Shown here piece by piece: positions 1-10,104 of a DNA stretch of 42,852 bases. How positions within the stretch are numbered: position 1 is the first letter of the stretch; each line of letters begins with the position of its first letter. Position numbers and translations under genes: made by a program. Source of the DNA: Trichomonas tenax (taxonomy: Eukaryota; Parabasalia; Trichomonadida; Trichomonadidae); NCBI GenBank assembly GCA_023091735.1, contig JALKBU010000399.1:1-42852 (forward strand). Direction: 5' to 3'. The notes below the pieces were generated by a model. It was not told where the DNA came from, made no database searches, and saw only the letters and a list, made by a program, of their open reading frames with translations.

Positions 1-236
1 TCAGAATTTGCAATATTTTTTTAAAATAATTAGATAAATAGCATTAACAGTATATACTCTATAAATATCCATTATCAAATATATGCATTAACTCCAGCCA
101 AACCCCTTTAAAACCCTTTTCTCACTTAAGTGAATATTTTATTTGTCAGAAATCGAAATTACATGTCATATTTCACAAACTATTCAACATATATGACATT
201 AGTAATAATAATAATAATAAAAATATTTATTAACAA
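1..236. other. AT-rich 3' flank of the BEACH gene
   Basis: This stretch lies downstream of the minus-strand BEACH gene and runs to the window edge. It is AT-rich. The only distinct structure is a TAA microsatellite at about 203-220. I see no open reading frame or RNA gene in it. Reading from the BEACH stop codon on the minus strand, TAAATA occurs about 10 bases downstream and could serve as the cleavage/polyadenylation signal. Confidence 0.6.
203..220. repeat. (TAA)6 microsatellite
   Basis: Six tandem TAA units lie about 17-34 bp beyond the stop codon of the BEACH gene. It is a simple repeat in the 3' flank, with no function visible from sequence. Confidence 0.85.
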
Positions 237-3200
237 TTAGGAGAAAAGATCTAAAGATAGTAATTTTCCGTTCTGAGTGCCGAAAAGAATAGTCTTTGTT
301 TCATCAATGAAATCAATTGAGGAAACAGCAAAATCTACGTATTCTTGTTTCCAGACAACTTCTAATGAAGGCATGTGGACGATCATTAGGCCACATGAAT
401 TAATTCCAACAACAGCAAAGTAAGTTCCATCTGTCCATTCGAAGACATTGACAGCATCAATCTTTGCCTTGATAGAAAATCCACTAATAATGTTTAAGTT
501 TCCATCATATAATGATAATGTTGCTTCATCAACATCTTTATAGCAGACGAAAACAGCACCACCAGTCAATGCTCTGCAAAATGATGGGATACCATGGAAT
601 TCATGGATTGCCCTGATGTGATGACCTGTTGAAGCAACTGTTGCCGCAATTGTTCCATCCCTCGAACAAGATAATGCAAGATTAGTATCTTCGCAAATTG
701 ATACAGCAGTAACTGGTGATTCGTGCTTGTATGCAACAGAGAATGAATCTTTGTACCACAAGATAGCTGAAGTGTCATTTGATCCTGTCATAACAATGTT
801 GCGGCTTGTTGCAATGCATGTTATTCTATTGTTGTGTGCTCTATACATCTGAACATTGGCAAATGGTTCAATCTTTGTCATCATGAAGCCATTATCCCAA
901 GGCATAGACCAAACAATGTGATCAGATGAAATAGAGACCATTGAGCGAATGCGTTCGAATTCTTCGTTCTTTAATTCGCATAATAATTCAATTTGCAATG
1001 ATTTCTTCGTCGTTGTTCGAGAGTTGTAAGATGTGTAAAGAAGCGATGAACTCACTGTACGAATTGATGAAGAGTCTGTGTGATCAATGTATATTATTGC
1101 TCTATTTCCTTCGAGCTCAAATAACTGTTGAATGCTGCGTGGACATGGCGTGAATGGAGGCATAATCATTTTCTTCATTGGATGACGATCTGCAAAGATT
1201 TTGCGAGCACCTTGACCAAAGCAGGCAACATATTCCTGAAGGAAATGAAGACGCTCTGGATCTGCTTTGACTTGGTCATTTATGATTTCTTCGAAGAACT
1301 GTGGATCATACAAATTGTTGATTTCGAGAGCTTTTGGTCCACGAGATGTAATACCGAAGATCATGTCAATCCAGCTGTGGAGTTTGGCAGTAACATATGG
1401 TGATTCAAGCGCCTGTCTGTTCTTCACAATGAAGTCATTGGAGTTTTGGGCCCAAGGAGGAAGTACAACATCACCATTTGGAGATGAAGTTGAAGCTTTT
1501 CCAAGATCAAAGCCATTCTTGTTGACAAGGAAATCTGGAAGATAGAAGAACTCAGGTATCAGCTCCTTGTAGTCCATTTGTGTTTGAGTAACAGAGTTCC
1601 AGGTGGCTGCAATGCTGTGGAATAATCTTTCTGAAAGATCGAAGCGTCCACTTTGAAGTGAAATATGAAGTGATGTAAATGGCTCCATTCGAATCAGATA
1701 TCCAACAACTGTTGCAGAACTGCTGTAAAGAGAAGAGTACTGGAAAGCATGCTCTGGATCATCTTTATAGAACTCAAGGCGCTCGTTGCACCAGCTCAAC
1801 CTCTGCTTGTTTATTGCACCAATAGGAATTGTCAAATCTCGGTAAGTTTCGATAGCATTGAGGTCAAGCTTCTCTGATGTGTAGTCCTGGATGACCCACG
1901 GGAAGATTGGATATTGGCTGAGATCATTGTATGAACGGCCTGCGAGGACATTGAGTCTCATGAGGTAATCGAAATTCGACATCTTTCCATTGCACCATTT
2001 GTTGACAGCATCAGCAATTAGAGGATTGATATCTTCATTTGTTTGCTGTATAAATTCTGCACGTAAATTCATGCCGACAATAGTATCGATTACGAGTTTC
2101 CTGTGTCCTTCCGAGAAATCTAAAAATACGGCTCTAAAGTCTTCTGTGAAGATCTCTATTGCTGTATCGAGAAGCAAATATGATCTGAAATAAATCGACT
2201 TGATCCTGTTTGTTGGGATTTTAATGCTTTTTGCCGCATCAGTTCCTTCAAAAAGAAGATATCCTGGTGTAACAAAGAGGCTTCCTGAATGAACTTTCTT
2301 CATCATGATAAGCTTAGCTGGGATCTGAAGAAGCACATCTTCATAATCGTTCTTGAAGGAAATTGCTTCTTCCTCGATTTCTGCATCAATATTGAAGACA
2401 TTAGCTGTATTCATTTCCGATCGAGCTCTGGCCTTGAGAATCTCGATCATATCGATATTGGTTTCTTTTCCACGATCTCTTGCTGTGGATGCATCCATGT
2501 GATCATTAAATTTCGAATCTCCAACAAGAATTCCTCTTCTGTTTCCTGAGTCAATATTATTAGACAACTTATAATGCTCTTCGACAGTTAACTCGGGAGA
2601 TCTCCATGGACCATTTTCGATCGTCAAAGACTGAACAATCTTGGAGTACATCTTGCTGGATGTGTACCAGCTGTTCTTTGTATTGACTGAAAACTGCCAG
2701 AGATTCATGTGGAGCTTGGCAAGGCTGTTCTTATGAACCTTCAGTGGAACTGTGAAATCTTTATTGAATTTTTCAGAGATCGCGGCAATAGCCAATGATG
2801 TCTTGTTATAAGTCTTCGTCAGAGATTTGGCATGTTCAATTAATTGGCCTTCAACTTCTGCAAATTCTTCGAGAATCATGTAAGCGAAGTGATGTCCGTA
2901 TTCCTTGAAACAACTATCGAAAGAGTCAATGGATTCACCCCATCGAAGTCTCATTCCGTAATTGTTGTATATATTACGTGAGAACGAAGATGCATCCTCC
3001 TGAAGATACAAATGTGATGTGTGATACCTATCAGCAACAAGATATGTATGAATCAGACCTCCCATATATACAGACCACAGCTGCTTGGATGATCCTGTAA
3101 GACGCTGCTTTGTCGGGAATGTGTTCGTTAGAGTTCTGATGTGCGATGAGAATAACTCGAAGTGAGCTTTATGCTCAAGACCAATAGACATTGTGAATGC

Positions 3201-6200
3201 ATACACCAGGTATAAATTATTAAACTTGAAGGATGTCGAAGAGTGGACAAAAATAATATCCTTAAACATTTCAATTGCTTGAAGATATAATTCAGCAAGT
3301 TCTGCATCTTCCCATATAAGTTTGTTGTTTGTTCTCGTCTGGTAATATAAAGTTGTCTTTCCGGCCGTTTGGATATTGATTAGAGCCTTGTACAAATCTT
3401 GGAATGAAGGCTTTGCCTCTGGTTCTTCAATTTCAAATGTGAAGAATTTAGAAGTGCTTGGAATGAAGAAGAGATATTCGAAAACAATTCTAAATAATAC
3501 TTCAATAAACTTCTTTGATACACTTGAATGAGTCTGGACAATCTTAGAACTGAGAATTGCCGAGAGAACAAATCGTGTTACATGAGAATAATCATGAGTG
3601 AGACTCTCACCGAACAAGTTGCAAATGTAGTTCAATTTATCGAGGTCATTTATATTCTGCGAATACAATTCAGCAAGAATAGAAATAGCTGTATATGCAG
3701 ATGCTGGGATTTCAGTACTATTGACTGTTACAGGAACTTTGTGCATTATGAAGAAAATGAATGTGATTTCCCAGTTTTGGAGTTCTAATATTGATTCAAC
3801 GTCTTTCATGATTGCATTTTCTAAACTCTTCATAAATGAATTTGCAACGTTATCATCTTGTAAGAATGCAACAGACATAAGTGCTATTGGAAGGAATTGA
3901 AATGAGTTGAATTTTAATGATGCTTGAGGCTGTAACGAAAAGTCAACAATTGGTTGATCTATGGATTTCGTTTCTGTGACAAAGAGTTGGTTGAAAATAA
4001 TGTTGCAAAATAGCGGTGATGCACCAGACATATTCATATTCATCATGAACATGAAAAGCCACTCATTGAATGTGAAAGGAATAAAGAATACCTCCTTAAG
4101 CTTAGGATCAAATGTTGACAGTGTGAGAAGAAGTTTTATGTATGGGATGAGTAACTTTGGGTCAGATTCTTTCTCCAAGACATCGAAGAATGAACTCAGA
4201 GTATTGGTTGTAAAGAAGCCAATTGCTGGCTGATAATTTCCATTTTCGATGATTGTGTTAAGAAATGTTACTGCTTCAGATGCGATACGAGTATCATGAG
4301 GGTCAGATGCGTGTAAGCAAAGACTGAATGCCTCAGCTTCATTCCATCCTAGACATAAGCAAGCATTGATCAAGCGCCAAAATGCTTTCCTTATCTGTGA
4401 TATATCCAATGGGCGTTGGGCTTCAACTTGATTCGAAACTGAATTTATTTTTGGCTTTTCAACAAGTGATACTCCTTCTAATTTTTCATCCCAAAGGAAT
4501 GTGCGCACGATAGTTAAGAGCTTTGATATAGTGAATTTATTTGAAAAACTCTTCTTCATGCTTTGTGGTAGCTTTTGTAAATAATCAGCGGTTATAGATA
4601 AAACGCTTTCTATTATAGAGAGAGGCTGATAAATCCAAATTCTGAAATCTAACAATATGTTCTGAATAAATGAAATAGCAAGTGGCGCATATGTTATATT
4701 CAAAAGCAATCTTTGGAGTTGGTCAACTACAGTCTGGCTAATGAAACCCACAGAGAGCTTTGAGAAAAGGAAAGATGCAACTTCGAAAAACTTGTCTTTG
4801 TGGAACTCGATTTGATTCTGGACTGAGTCCCTCAGATAATCAGATAAAACTTGAATGAATATCCAAAGACTCTGTTCACCAAAGTTTTCGTCCTCATTTG
4901 CATTAATCTTTTTCTCTGTCAGAGCGAGGAATGGGAGAAATACCTTCGATCCACCGATTGATCTTATGTTACCTTTGGCAGGGGGTGAAAGTTTGTTGAC
5001 ACTGCCAGAGAACTTAGCAACACTATGATTGGATGTTGGAGCTATGTTGAGAAGCTGCTGAGCAAGAGTGACACATGCGTTGTAAAGATACATGGCTGAA
5101 TAGTAAATCTCTCCTGCCGCGAGTGGTTGGAATTTTTCAGGGAGAGAGCTCATTTCAGCAACATTGTAGGTACAAATAATATCGCGTGGAAGTGCTGCAA
5201 TATCACTTATTTGTTGAGCTGATAGCTGTAACTTTAATATAGCAAACTGTGAGATATTGCATGGAATGTTCTTGGCAACATAGCAGCCAGATATATCACC
5301 ATCAAAGCTAATTTTAGGTGTTTTGACTGACTGTTGTTCTTTACCATGTACATATAAAGTCAATTGCATGTTCTTGTATGATACAGCGACATGGGTCCAT
5401 GATTGAGTCAAAAACATATAGTCAAACTTTCCTGAAGCAACTTGCGAACCATCTGATATTATTTCATAATTGATTCTTCTATCTGCAAATTTGAAAACAA
5501 TTGTTGAGCCAGTGGTGCTATTGATTATGAAAAATATGTTATTTTCTGGTATTTTCTCATTAAGAATTTCAAGATCACAGAAAAATGTAAATTCTTGAAG
5601 ATTTGTAACACCTTTTGTTGGTGCCAACTCAAAATATGTATTTTCTCCTGACAGATTAAAGAATGATATTGATGAATCAAATGGCTTTTGGAATTGAAGT
5701 AATAGTGTTGTTGTTAATTCTTTGGTGAAGAAGGGCCTGAAGTTTCCAGGAACAACTGTGAAATTCTGGAAGAACATAAGCAAGTCCTTACTTTTGATGG
5801 AATAAGATGATAAAAATGCGAATAATTTTAATAGGGCTTCTAATTCTGGTGTTAATTGTGTCGCCTGGCGATAAAAACTAACTTCTTTAAGTATTGATGA
5901 TGTCAAATCGCTGCTTGTAACTTCCCATGTTGAGTTTTCATCATTTTCACAACATTTGAATATATAAATCAAGAATTTGAGTAAACCACCCTCTGATTGC
6001 TTACTAAGCTGGAATATGAAAGGCAAAGGTGATCCATCTTTGATTGGATGGATTTCATCTAAAGTCAAACTACCACCAAAAACAATCGACCAGCATTTAT
6101 TCAACACTTTATCCATATAACTGGAATTTAATTGAATTGATTGTGCCAAAGGAAGGAATGTCGTAAAGATATCAATCTCATTAAGATTTCCTTGATTATA

Positions 6201-8240
6201 CTGAGCATAACTGGCTGAGATATCAATGAGATCACACATTGACTCTAAGTCATTCGATTTGATAATATATTCGACAATATTAGTAAAGATTGATGTTGAA
6301 AATATTTTCTCGGAGATGTGTTTCTGATTTGCCGAAAATGCCTCTGTGAGTGATTTGAGTAATCCTTTGGTGATTCCTGGTATTTTCTCGTCTTCGTTCT
6401 TATTTGTTATGACTTTCTCCAAGAATGAATAAATAAGATCTGTTTTACTGGTTGAACTATCATTGCATGAAATCAGTTTATTGATGAATGTGAATATGAA
6501 CTGTGAAATCGATTGTTCGTAAGTCAAATGAAGTATAGAATGAATGAAAAACTCTGAGTTGATTAATATCTTGAAATATTCACTAATTGATAACATTGCA
6601 TAGATAAAACTGAAGTGGTGAATTCGCACTTCTTCAATTTTTGGAAGAATTTCAAAAGATCCTTCATTGTAAGCATTGTTATAAACGGTTTGTAATATGA
6701 AAATTGGATTTCCAAGCCTTTGTCCTATGTCGATTAACTCCATAACGTTGATTCCTTTCGTTAAGGCAGAAGCAAAGAATGATAACATGTATCTATTAAA
6801 AGGCTCATCCAAATTTATGGTGTAAATCGAATTTTCGAAAGCAGTGAAGACTTTTTCTAGTATAGTTGGATTGTATGTTTTGGACCACATATATCCGAAT
6901 GTCGATAAAATAAATTCTTCAATAGCGGTACTCTGACACTTTACAATATAGTCAAGAAGAATATCTGGAAGCTTTGATGCAAGAAGCTCAGAAGTGCATG
7001 TTTCAAAGTTAATCGAAAGAATATCAGGTATGTGACTGCAAATAAAGATTATCAAAGGTGATAAATCTGTTCCAGCATAATTGTTATATATGAACTGAAT
7101 GAATTTAATTTCAAAAGCTGATTTTGTAACATCATCTTGCGATTTAAATATTGTTGCTGATGCTGTGCATATTCTCTTTATTGATTGTGAAATTTCTGCT
7201 ATGTTTGATTTAATTTCTGAAAGTGATTCTAATTCGATGTTCTTAATTTGTGGTTTCGAAGTATTAAAAGTATTTAATGTGATTAAAACATTTTGGGGAA
7301 TGAGTGGTGTGAATAACTTGGATACGAAGTCTTTTGCAAATGCTTGTCGTTCTTGTAGATCTAACTTCTCGTTTTCTATTAATTTACTTACGAATTTACT
7401 TAATCTCTTGAAATTCTCATCATAAAACAGGCAATTCATTGAATCTAGAATTATTGGAGCTATTTTACCAAGTAAACAGAATAGTTCCAATTGGATGTTT
7501 GGAGATATTTTATCTGAATCGAAAATGTTTAATATTTGAGTAATGAAATAGGTGTAATTGATTGTCTCGTCGTAGCATAGAGCAAAAGTTTTGCATATGT
7601 TTTTAATTTCATTTATGAAAAGAGTGATTAAGTCTTGATCTAATGCTGAATGCTTAGAAAGTGTGAGAATATTGTTTATCATGAAGGGGTAGTAGTATTT
7701 CAACGAATTATCACCTGATTCAACTCCAATTTCGAATATTTTTGAGGCATTATTGATTAAACTTTTGAAAATTTCGAATTCATCATCATTAATGAGTATG
7801 CTTTCGTATGAAATTGCTGCGCGAGAAAGAAAATATCCTATTGAAAGTAAAATATGATGAAAATGTTTGTTATGATTAATTAATTCTGTTTGAAGAATTT
7901 GAATTGATGAATTAGCTTGCCTCAAAGCGTTTATTCGATCACCAGTATCCAATTGATGAAGAAAATAAGAAGAAGCATAAAGAAATCGAAGCGATTCCGA
8001 AAGAGAAGAAATTACTCCTTGCTTTTTCACGATAGAGTAGAAGTTGCATAGAGTTGACAGTAATTCGACTTTTTCGATATAGTTCGCTTTTGAAATCAAA
8101 TCTTCGATAATGGAATTGTCATAAATAATTGAATCCACGTTTTCTTCAATCGATCCCAAGAAAGCTTTGATATAGTTCTCGGCTATTTCTTCATTTAAAA
8201 AGCTCTCTGATAGATTGAAAAAACATGGAAATGCTTCCAT
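237..8240 (-). CDS. Giant BEACH-domain protein with ConA-like, PH-BEACH and WD40 regions
   Basis: A single uninterrupted 2667-residue frame begins at an ATG (8238-8240). BEACH proteins are cytosolic scaffolds for membrane traffic, lysosome or vacuole biogenesis and receptor sorting. The first ~850 residues look helical and ARM-like, with no clear motif. Residues ~865-1020 resemble the concanavalin A-like domain of LRBA/neurobeachin-class proteins. A PH-BEACH domain lies at about 1945-2050. The BEACH domain follows at ~2095-2360 and opens with the hallmark SYNDLSQYPIFPWV. The C-terminus (from ~2470) carries WD40-like repeats, including TGSNDTSAILW and SCSRDGT. Order and length fit the LRBA/NBEA/LYST/WDFY3 superfamily; the exact subfamily cannot be fixed by eye. 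The gene uses A/T-ending codons, so moderate expression is likely. TGTAAA lies about 28 bp upstream of the start on the minus strand. Confidence 0.93.
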   Translation of the reverse strand: MEAFPCFFNLSESFLNEEIAENYIKAFLGSIEENVDSIIYDNSIIEDLISKANYIEKVELLSTLCNFYSIVKKQGVISSLSESLRFLYASSYFLHQLDTGDRINALRQANSSIQILQTELINHNKHFHHILLSIGYFLSRAAISYESILINDDEFEIFKSLINNASKIFEIGVESGDNSLKYYYPFMINNILTLSKHSALDQDLITLFINEIKNICKTFALCYDETINYTYFITQILNIFDSDKISPNIQLELFCLLGKIAPIILDSMNCLFYDENFKRLSKFVSKLIENEKLDLQERQAFAKDFVSKLFTPLIPQNVLITLNTFNTSKPQIKNIELESLSEIKSNIAEISQSIKRICTASATIFKSQDDVTKSAFEIKFIQFIYNNYAGTDLSPLIIFICSHIPDILSINFETCTSELLASKLPDILLDYIVKCQSTAIEEFILSTFGYMWSKTYNPTILEKVFTAFENSIYTINLDEPFNRYMLSFFASALTKGINVMELIDIGQRLGNPIFILQTVYNNAYNEGSFEILPKIEEVRIHHFSFIYAMLSISEYFKILINSEFFIHSILHLTYEQSISQFIFTFINKLISCNDSSTSKTDLIYSFLEKVITNKNEDEKIPGITKGLLKSLTEAFSANQKHISEKIFSTSIFTNIVEYIIKSNDLESMCDLIDISASYAQYNQGNLNEIDIFTTFLPLAQSIQLNSSYMDKVLNKCWSIVFGGSLTLDEIHPIKDGSPLPFIFQLSKQSEGGLLKFLIYIFKCCENDENSTWEVTSSDLTSSILKEVSFYRQATQLTPELEALLKLFAFLSSYSIKSKDLLMFFQNFTVVPGNFRPFFTKELTTTLLLQFQKPFDSSISFFNLSGENTYFELAPTKGVTNLQEFTFFCDLEILNEKIPENNIFFIINSTTGSTIVFKFADRRINYEIISDGSQVASGKFDYMFLTQSWTHVAVSYKNMQLTLYVHGKEQQSVKTPKISFDGDISGCYVAKNIPCNISQFAILKLQLSAQQISDIAALPRDIICTYNVAEMSSLPEKFQPLAAGEIYYSAMYLYNACVTLAQQLLNIAPTSNHSVAKFSGSVNKLSPPAKGNIRSIGGSKVFLPFLALTEKKINANEDENFGEQSLWIFIQVLSDYLRDSVQNQIEFHKDKFFEVASFLFSKLSVGFISQTVVDQLQRLLLNITYAPLAISFIQNILLDFRIWIYQPLSIIESVLSITADYLQKLPQSMKKSFSNKFTISKLLTIVRTFLWDEKLEGVSLVEKPKINSVSNQVEAQRPLDISQIRKAFWRLINACLCLGWNEAEAFSLCLHASDPHDTRIASEAVTFLNTIIENGNYQPAIGFFTTNTLSSFFDVLEKESDPKLLIPYIKLLLTLSTFDPKLKEVFFIPFTFNEWLFMFMMNMNMSGASPLFCNIIFNQLFVTETKSIDQPIVDFSLQPQASLKFNSFQFLPIALMSVAFLQDDNVANSFMKSLENAIMKDVESILELQNWEITFIFFIMHKVPVTVNSTEIPASAYTAISILAELYSQNINDLDKLNYICNLFGESLTHDYSHVTRFVLSAILSSKIVQTHSSVSKKFIEVLFRIVFEYLFFIPSTSKFFTFEIEEPEAKPSFQDLYKALINIQTAGKTTLYYQTRTNNKLIWEDAELAELYLQAIEMFKDIIFVHSSTSFKFNNLYLVYAFTMSIGLEHKAHFELFSSHIRTLTNTFPTKQRLTGSSKQLWSVYMGGLIHTYLVADRYHTSHLYLQEDASSFSRNIYNNYGMRLRWGESIDSFDSCFKEYGHHFAYMILEEFAEVEGQLIEHAKSLTKTYNKTSLAIAAISEKFNKDFTVPLKVHKNSLAKLHMNLWQFSVNTKNSWYTSSKMYSKIVQSLTIENGPWRSPELTVEEHYKLSNNIDSGNRRGILVGDSKFNDHMDASTARDRGKETNIDMIEILKARARSEMNTANVFNIDAEIEEEAISFKNDYEDVLLQIPAKLIMMKKVHSGSLFVTPGYLLFEGTDAAKSIKIPTNRIKSIYFRSYLLLDTAIEIFTEDFRAVFLDFSEGHRKLVIDTIVGMNLRAEFIQQTNEDINPLIADAVNKWCNGKMSNFDYLMRLNVLAGRSYNDLSQYPIFPWVIQDYTSEKLDLNAIETYRDLTIPIGAINKQRLSWCNERLEFYKDDPEHAFQYSSLYSSSATVVGYLIRMEPFTSLHISLQSGRFDLSERLFHSIAATWNSVTQTQMDYKELIPEFFYLPDFLVNKNGFDLGKASTSSPNGDVVLPPWAQNSNDFIVKNRQALESPYVTAKLHSWIDMIFGITSRGPKALEINNLYDPQFFEEIINDQVKADPERLHFLQEYVACFGQGARKIFADRHPMKKMIMPPFTPCPRSIQQLFELEGNRAIIYIDHTDSSSIRTVSSSLLYTSYNSRTTTKKSLQIELLCELKNEEFERIRSMVSISSDHIVWSMPWDNGFMMTKIEPFANVQMYRAHNNRITCIATSRNIVMTGSNDTSAILWYKDSFSVAYKHESPVTAVSICEDTNLALSCSRDGTIAATVASTGHHIRAIHEFHGIPSFCRALTGGAVFVCYKDVDEATLSLYDGNLNIISGFSIKAKIDAVNVFEWTDGTYFAVVGINSCGLMIVHMPSLEVVWKQEYVDFAVSSIDFIDETKTILFGTQNGKLLSLDLFS

Positions 8241-8728
8241 TATAAAATATGGTATTAAAAAGATTTATTTACAGTGGCAATGCTAATACCGAGTGGTTGG
8301 CAGATGGGACTCGGCATTTGGCCAAATTTATTTAAATCTTGACACGAATCGGAATTTGATTATTAGTTTCTCTTGGCTACACATGGGAACTTCTAAAATC
8401 AGTGTAATAGCCGTTAAATCAACCGAATCTCGAAATTTCAAAGAAAAAATACAAATTCGCAAATATAATCTCAATCTGAAGGGATTTAAATAAACAATTA
8501 CTGATTTTATTTAACTGAAAATCAACTTTTAAACAAGAAATTGATAATGTTTCATAAATCTTTTTGATTTTTAAAACAATAAGGAATATATAACATTTTA
8601 CAACTTGATATTGTCAAAAAAAATCTTTGACTTTTTGTATTCAGATATTTTTCTCGTTGAATTTTGTAATAAGAGCCTTAATTGAATATATTTATCGCTA
8701 AGAGAAATGTTTTTCAAAATCAAAAAGA
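8241..8728. other. Divergent intergenic region between BEACH and SP-RING genes
   Basis: This 488-bp spacer holds the promoters of two divergent genes. For the BEACH gene, a TGTAAA (complement of 8268-8273) lies about 28 bp from the ATG. A short inverted repeat, ccgagt at 8289-8294 and actcgg at 8309-8314, could form a hairpin. For the plus-strand gene the spacer is AT-rich, with ATTGTCAAAA about 115 bp upstream. Short frames across it have no recognisable protein and are treated as chance. Confidence 0.5.
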
Positions 8729-9952
8729 ATGAAAAGAGTTGGACTTCTGTCACCAACAGGAAGCGAAAACATAACAGAGCTTTCATCAAAACGCAGATCT
8801 CAGTCGATAGATAAAACAAAGCCAGGTAAAATCTTTCTTGCTGCTTCAACAAATACATTCGATTCGAACAAGAAGCATTTTTTTTCATATAACATGTCCA
8901 GAAAACCTTTCACGCCCGAGGAGATATACATACAGTTCTCAACGCTGAATGATATGCAGCTGAAAATGATAGCGCAAGGAATTAAAATGGAAAATGCAAC
9001 ACTTGAAAAACTCCTTTCTTTCGCAGCATGCATTCCACCAACAGATGTCAACACTCTCACATTCGTTTCACAATTATACGATAGAGTCGTGAAATCAACG
9101 ACCCAGCCACCATCACCTCAAGGTTCAGGACCTGTTACTAGTTACCCGCTAAAGGATGTTCAGTACACTCACTGCCGCGAGGAAACTATGTTTATGCCAA
9201 CTCCTGTTATTATCGGAACCATGAACTTCGATCGAACATTTAATATCGAAAAAGTCCCATCAGGATGTCATGTTATCTTACAGAGCTTCATTGCCGGCGT
9301 TGCACCTGCTACAATTCGTTGGCCAAGGACTTTGGCAATCTGGATCAATGGTTTCCTTGTGAAATCTCCGGCAATAAACTCGAAATATCCATGTAATTTT
9401 ATCAATATAGATCTTACAGACTTTCTTCCCAATTTTACTCTTAGAATCACATGTAGTGCAGAAAATCAGAATTTTGTTTTATTACTAAGAGTTGTCAAGT
9501 TCTCGTCGATCAAGCAAATCGTTCAATCTATTAGAAACAAGTCATATCCAAACGATTTCATGGATAGAAATCCTGAAATATTTTCTCCACGTCCAGCATG
9601 CTTGCTTAAGCATCCTGGGCGTACTATACACTGTGAGCATTCTCAATGCTTCGATCTCAAGCAATTCATAAAGCTTGCATCATTGATGGATCGCTGGGTC
9701 TGTCCAATTTGTGGAAAACCAGCAGAATTACAAAATCTTTACTTCTCGCATCTTACTGAACAATATATGAATAATGTTAAGTCCGCATCGCAGCCTGTGT
9801 CACCACAGCCACAGGCATTCGATTCAACATTTAGTGATGCAATCTTCCAAGATTATGGGTCGTTTGAAATCAATGATGAGCCAAAGGATACGGATTCACT
9901 ATTTGCAGATAGTACACAGAATCCTGAATTCTTCGTTAATTTCCAGTTTTAA
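8729..9952 (+). CDS. PIAS/Siz-type SP-RING (MIZ) SUMO E3 ligase
   Basis: This 407-residue protein very probably promotes SUMO transfer from the E2 to nuclear substrates. A PINIT-like region spans about residues 150-265 (from the MFMPTPVII segment to LLLRVVKF). The SP-RING/MIZ zinc finger follows at about 285-345: CLLKHPGRTIHCEHSQCFD, then WVCPICGKPA, which is the PIAS/Siz/Nse2 family spacing of Cys/His ligands with the F-D and W-x-C-P-x-C signatures. The acidic C-terminal tail after ~350 could hold a SUMO-interacting motif, but I see none that is convincing. The start chosen is the first ATG; a second in-frame ATG at 8894 (MSRKPFTPEEIY) would remove a Ser/Lys-rich 55-residue leader. The stop is within TTTTAAATAG, so a TAAA signal overlaps it. 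The gene converges with SRP54. Confidence 0.88.
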   Translation: MKRVGLLSPTGSENITELSSKRRSQSIDKTKPGKIFLAASTNTFDSNKKHFFSYNMSRKPFTPEEIYIQFSTLNDMQLKMIAQGIKMENATLEKLLSFAACIPPTDVNTLTFVSQLYDRVVKSTTQPPSPQGSGPVTSYPLKDVQYTHCREETMFMPTPVIIGTMNFDRTFNIEKVPSGCHVILQSFIAGVAPATIRWPRTLAIWINGFLVKSPAINSKYPCNFINIDLTDFLPNFTLRITCSAENQNFVLLLRVVKFSSIKQIVQSIRNKSYPNDFMDRNPEIFSPRPACLLKHPGRTIHCEHSQCFDLKQFIKLASLMDRWVCPICGKPAELQNLYFSHLTEQYMNNVKSASQPVSPQPQAFDSTFSDAIFQDYGSFEINDEPKDTDSLFADSTQNPEFFVNFQF

Positions 9953-10104
9953 ATAGTATTATGTTTGTTGTTGACTTTTATCTGTTTATTAAATACTGTT
10001 TCTTCAAAATCAAATATCCTTTTGCCGACGCATGATAGAAATACGTAATTAAATTAAAATAAACATGATTTATATACAATACAAATCTCATATCAATATT
10101 ATAA

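Noticed and set aside
8281..8330. tRNA-like stretch with a paired ccgagt/actcgg
   Set aside because: No T-arm consensus (GGTTCRANYCC), no plausible acceptor stem and no anticodon arm of the right spacing.
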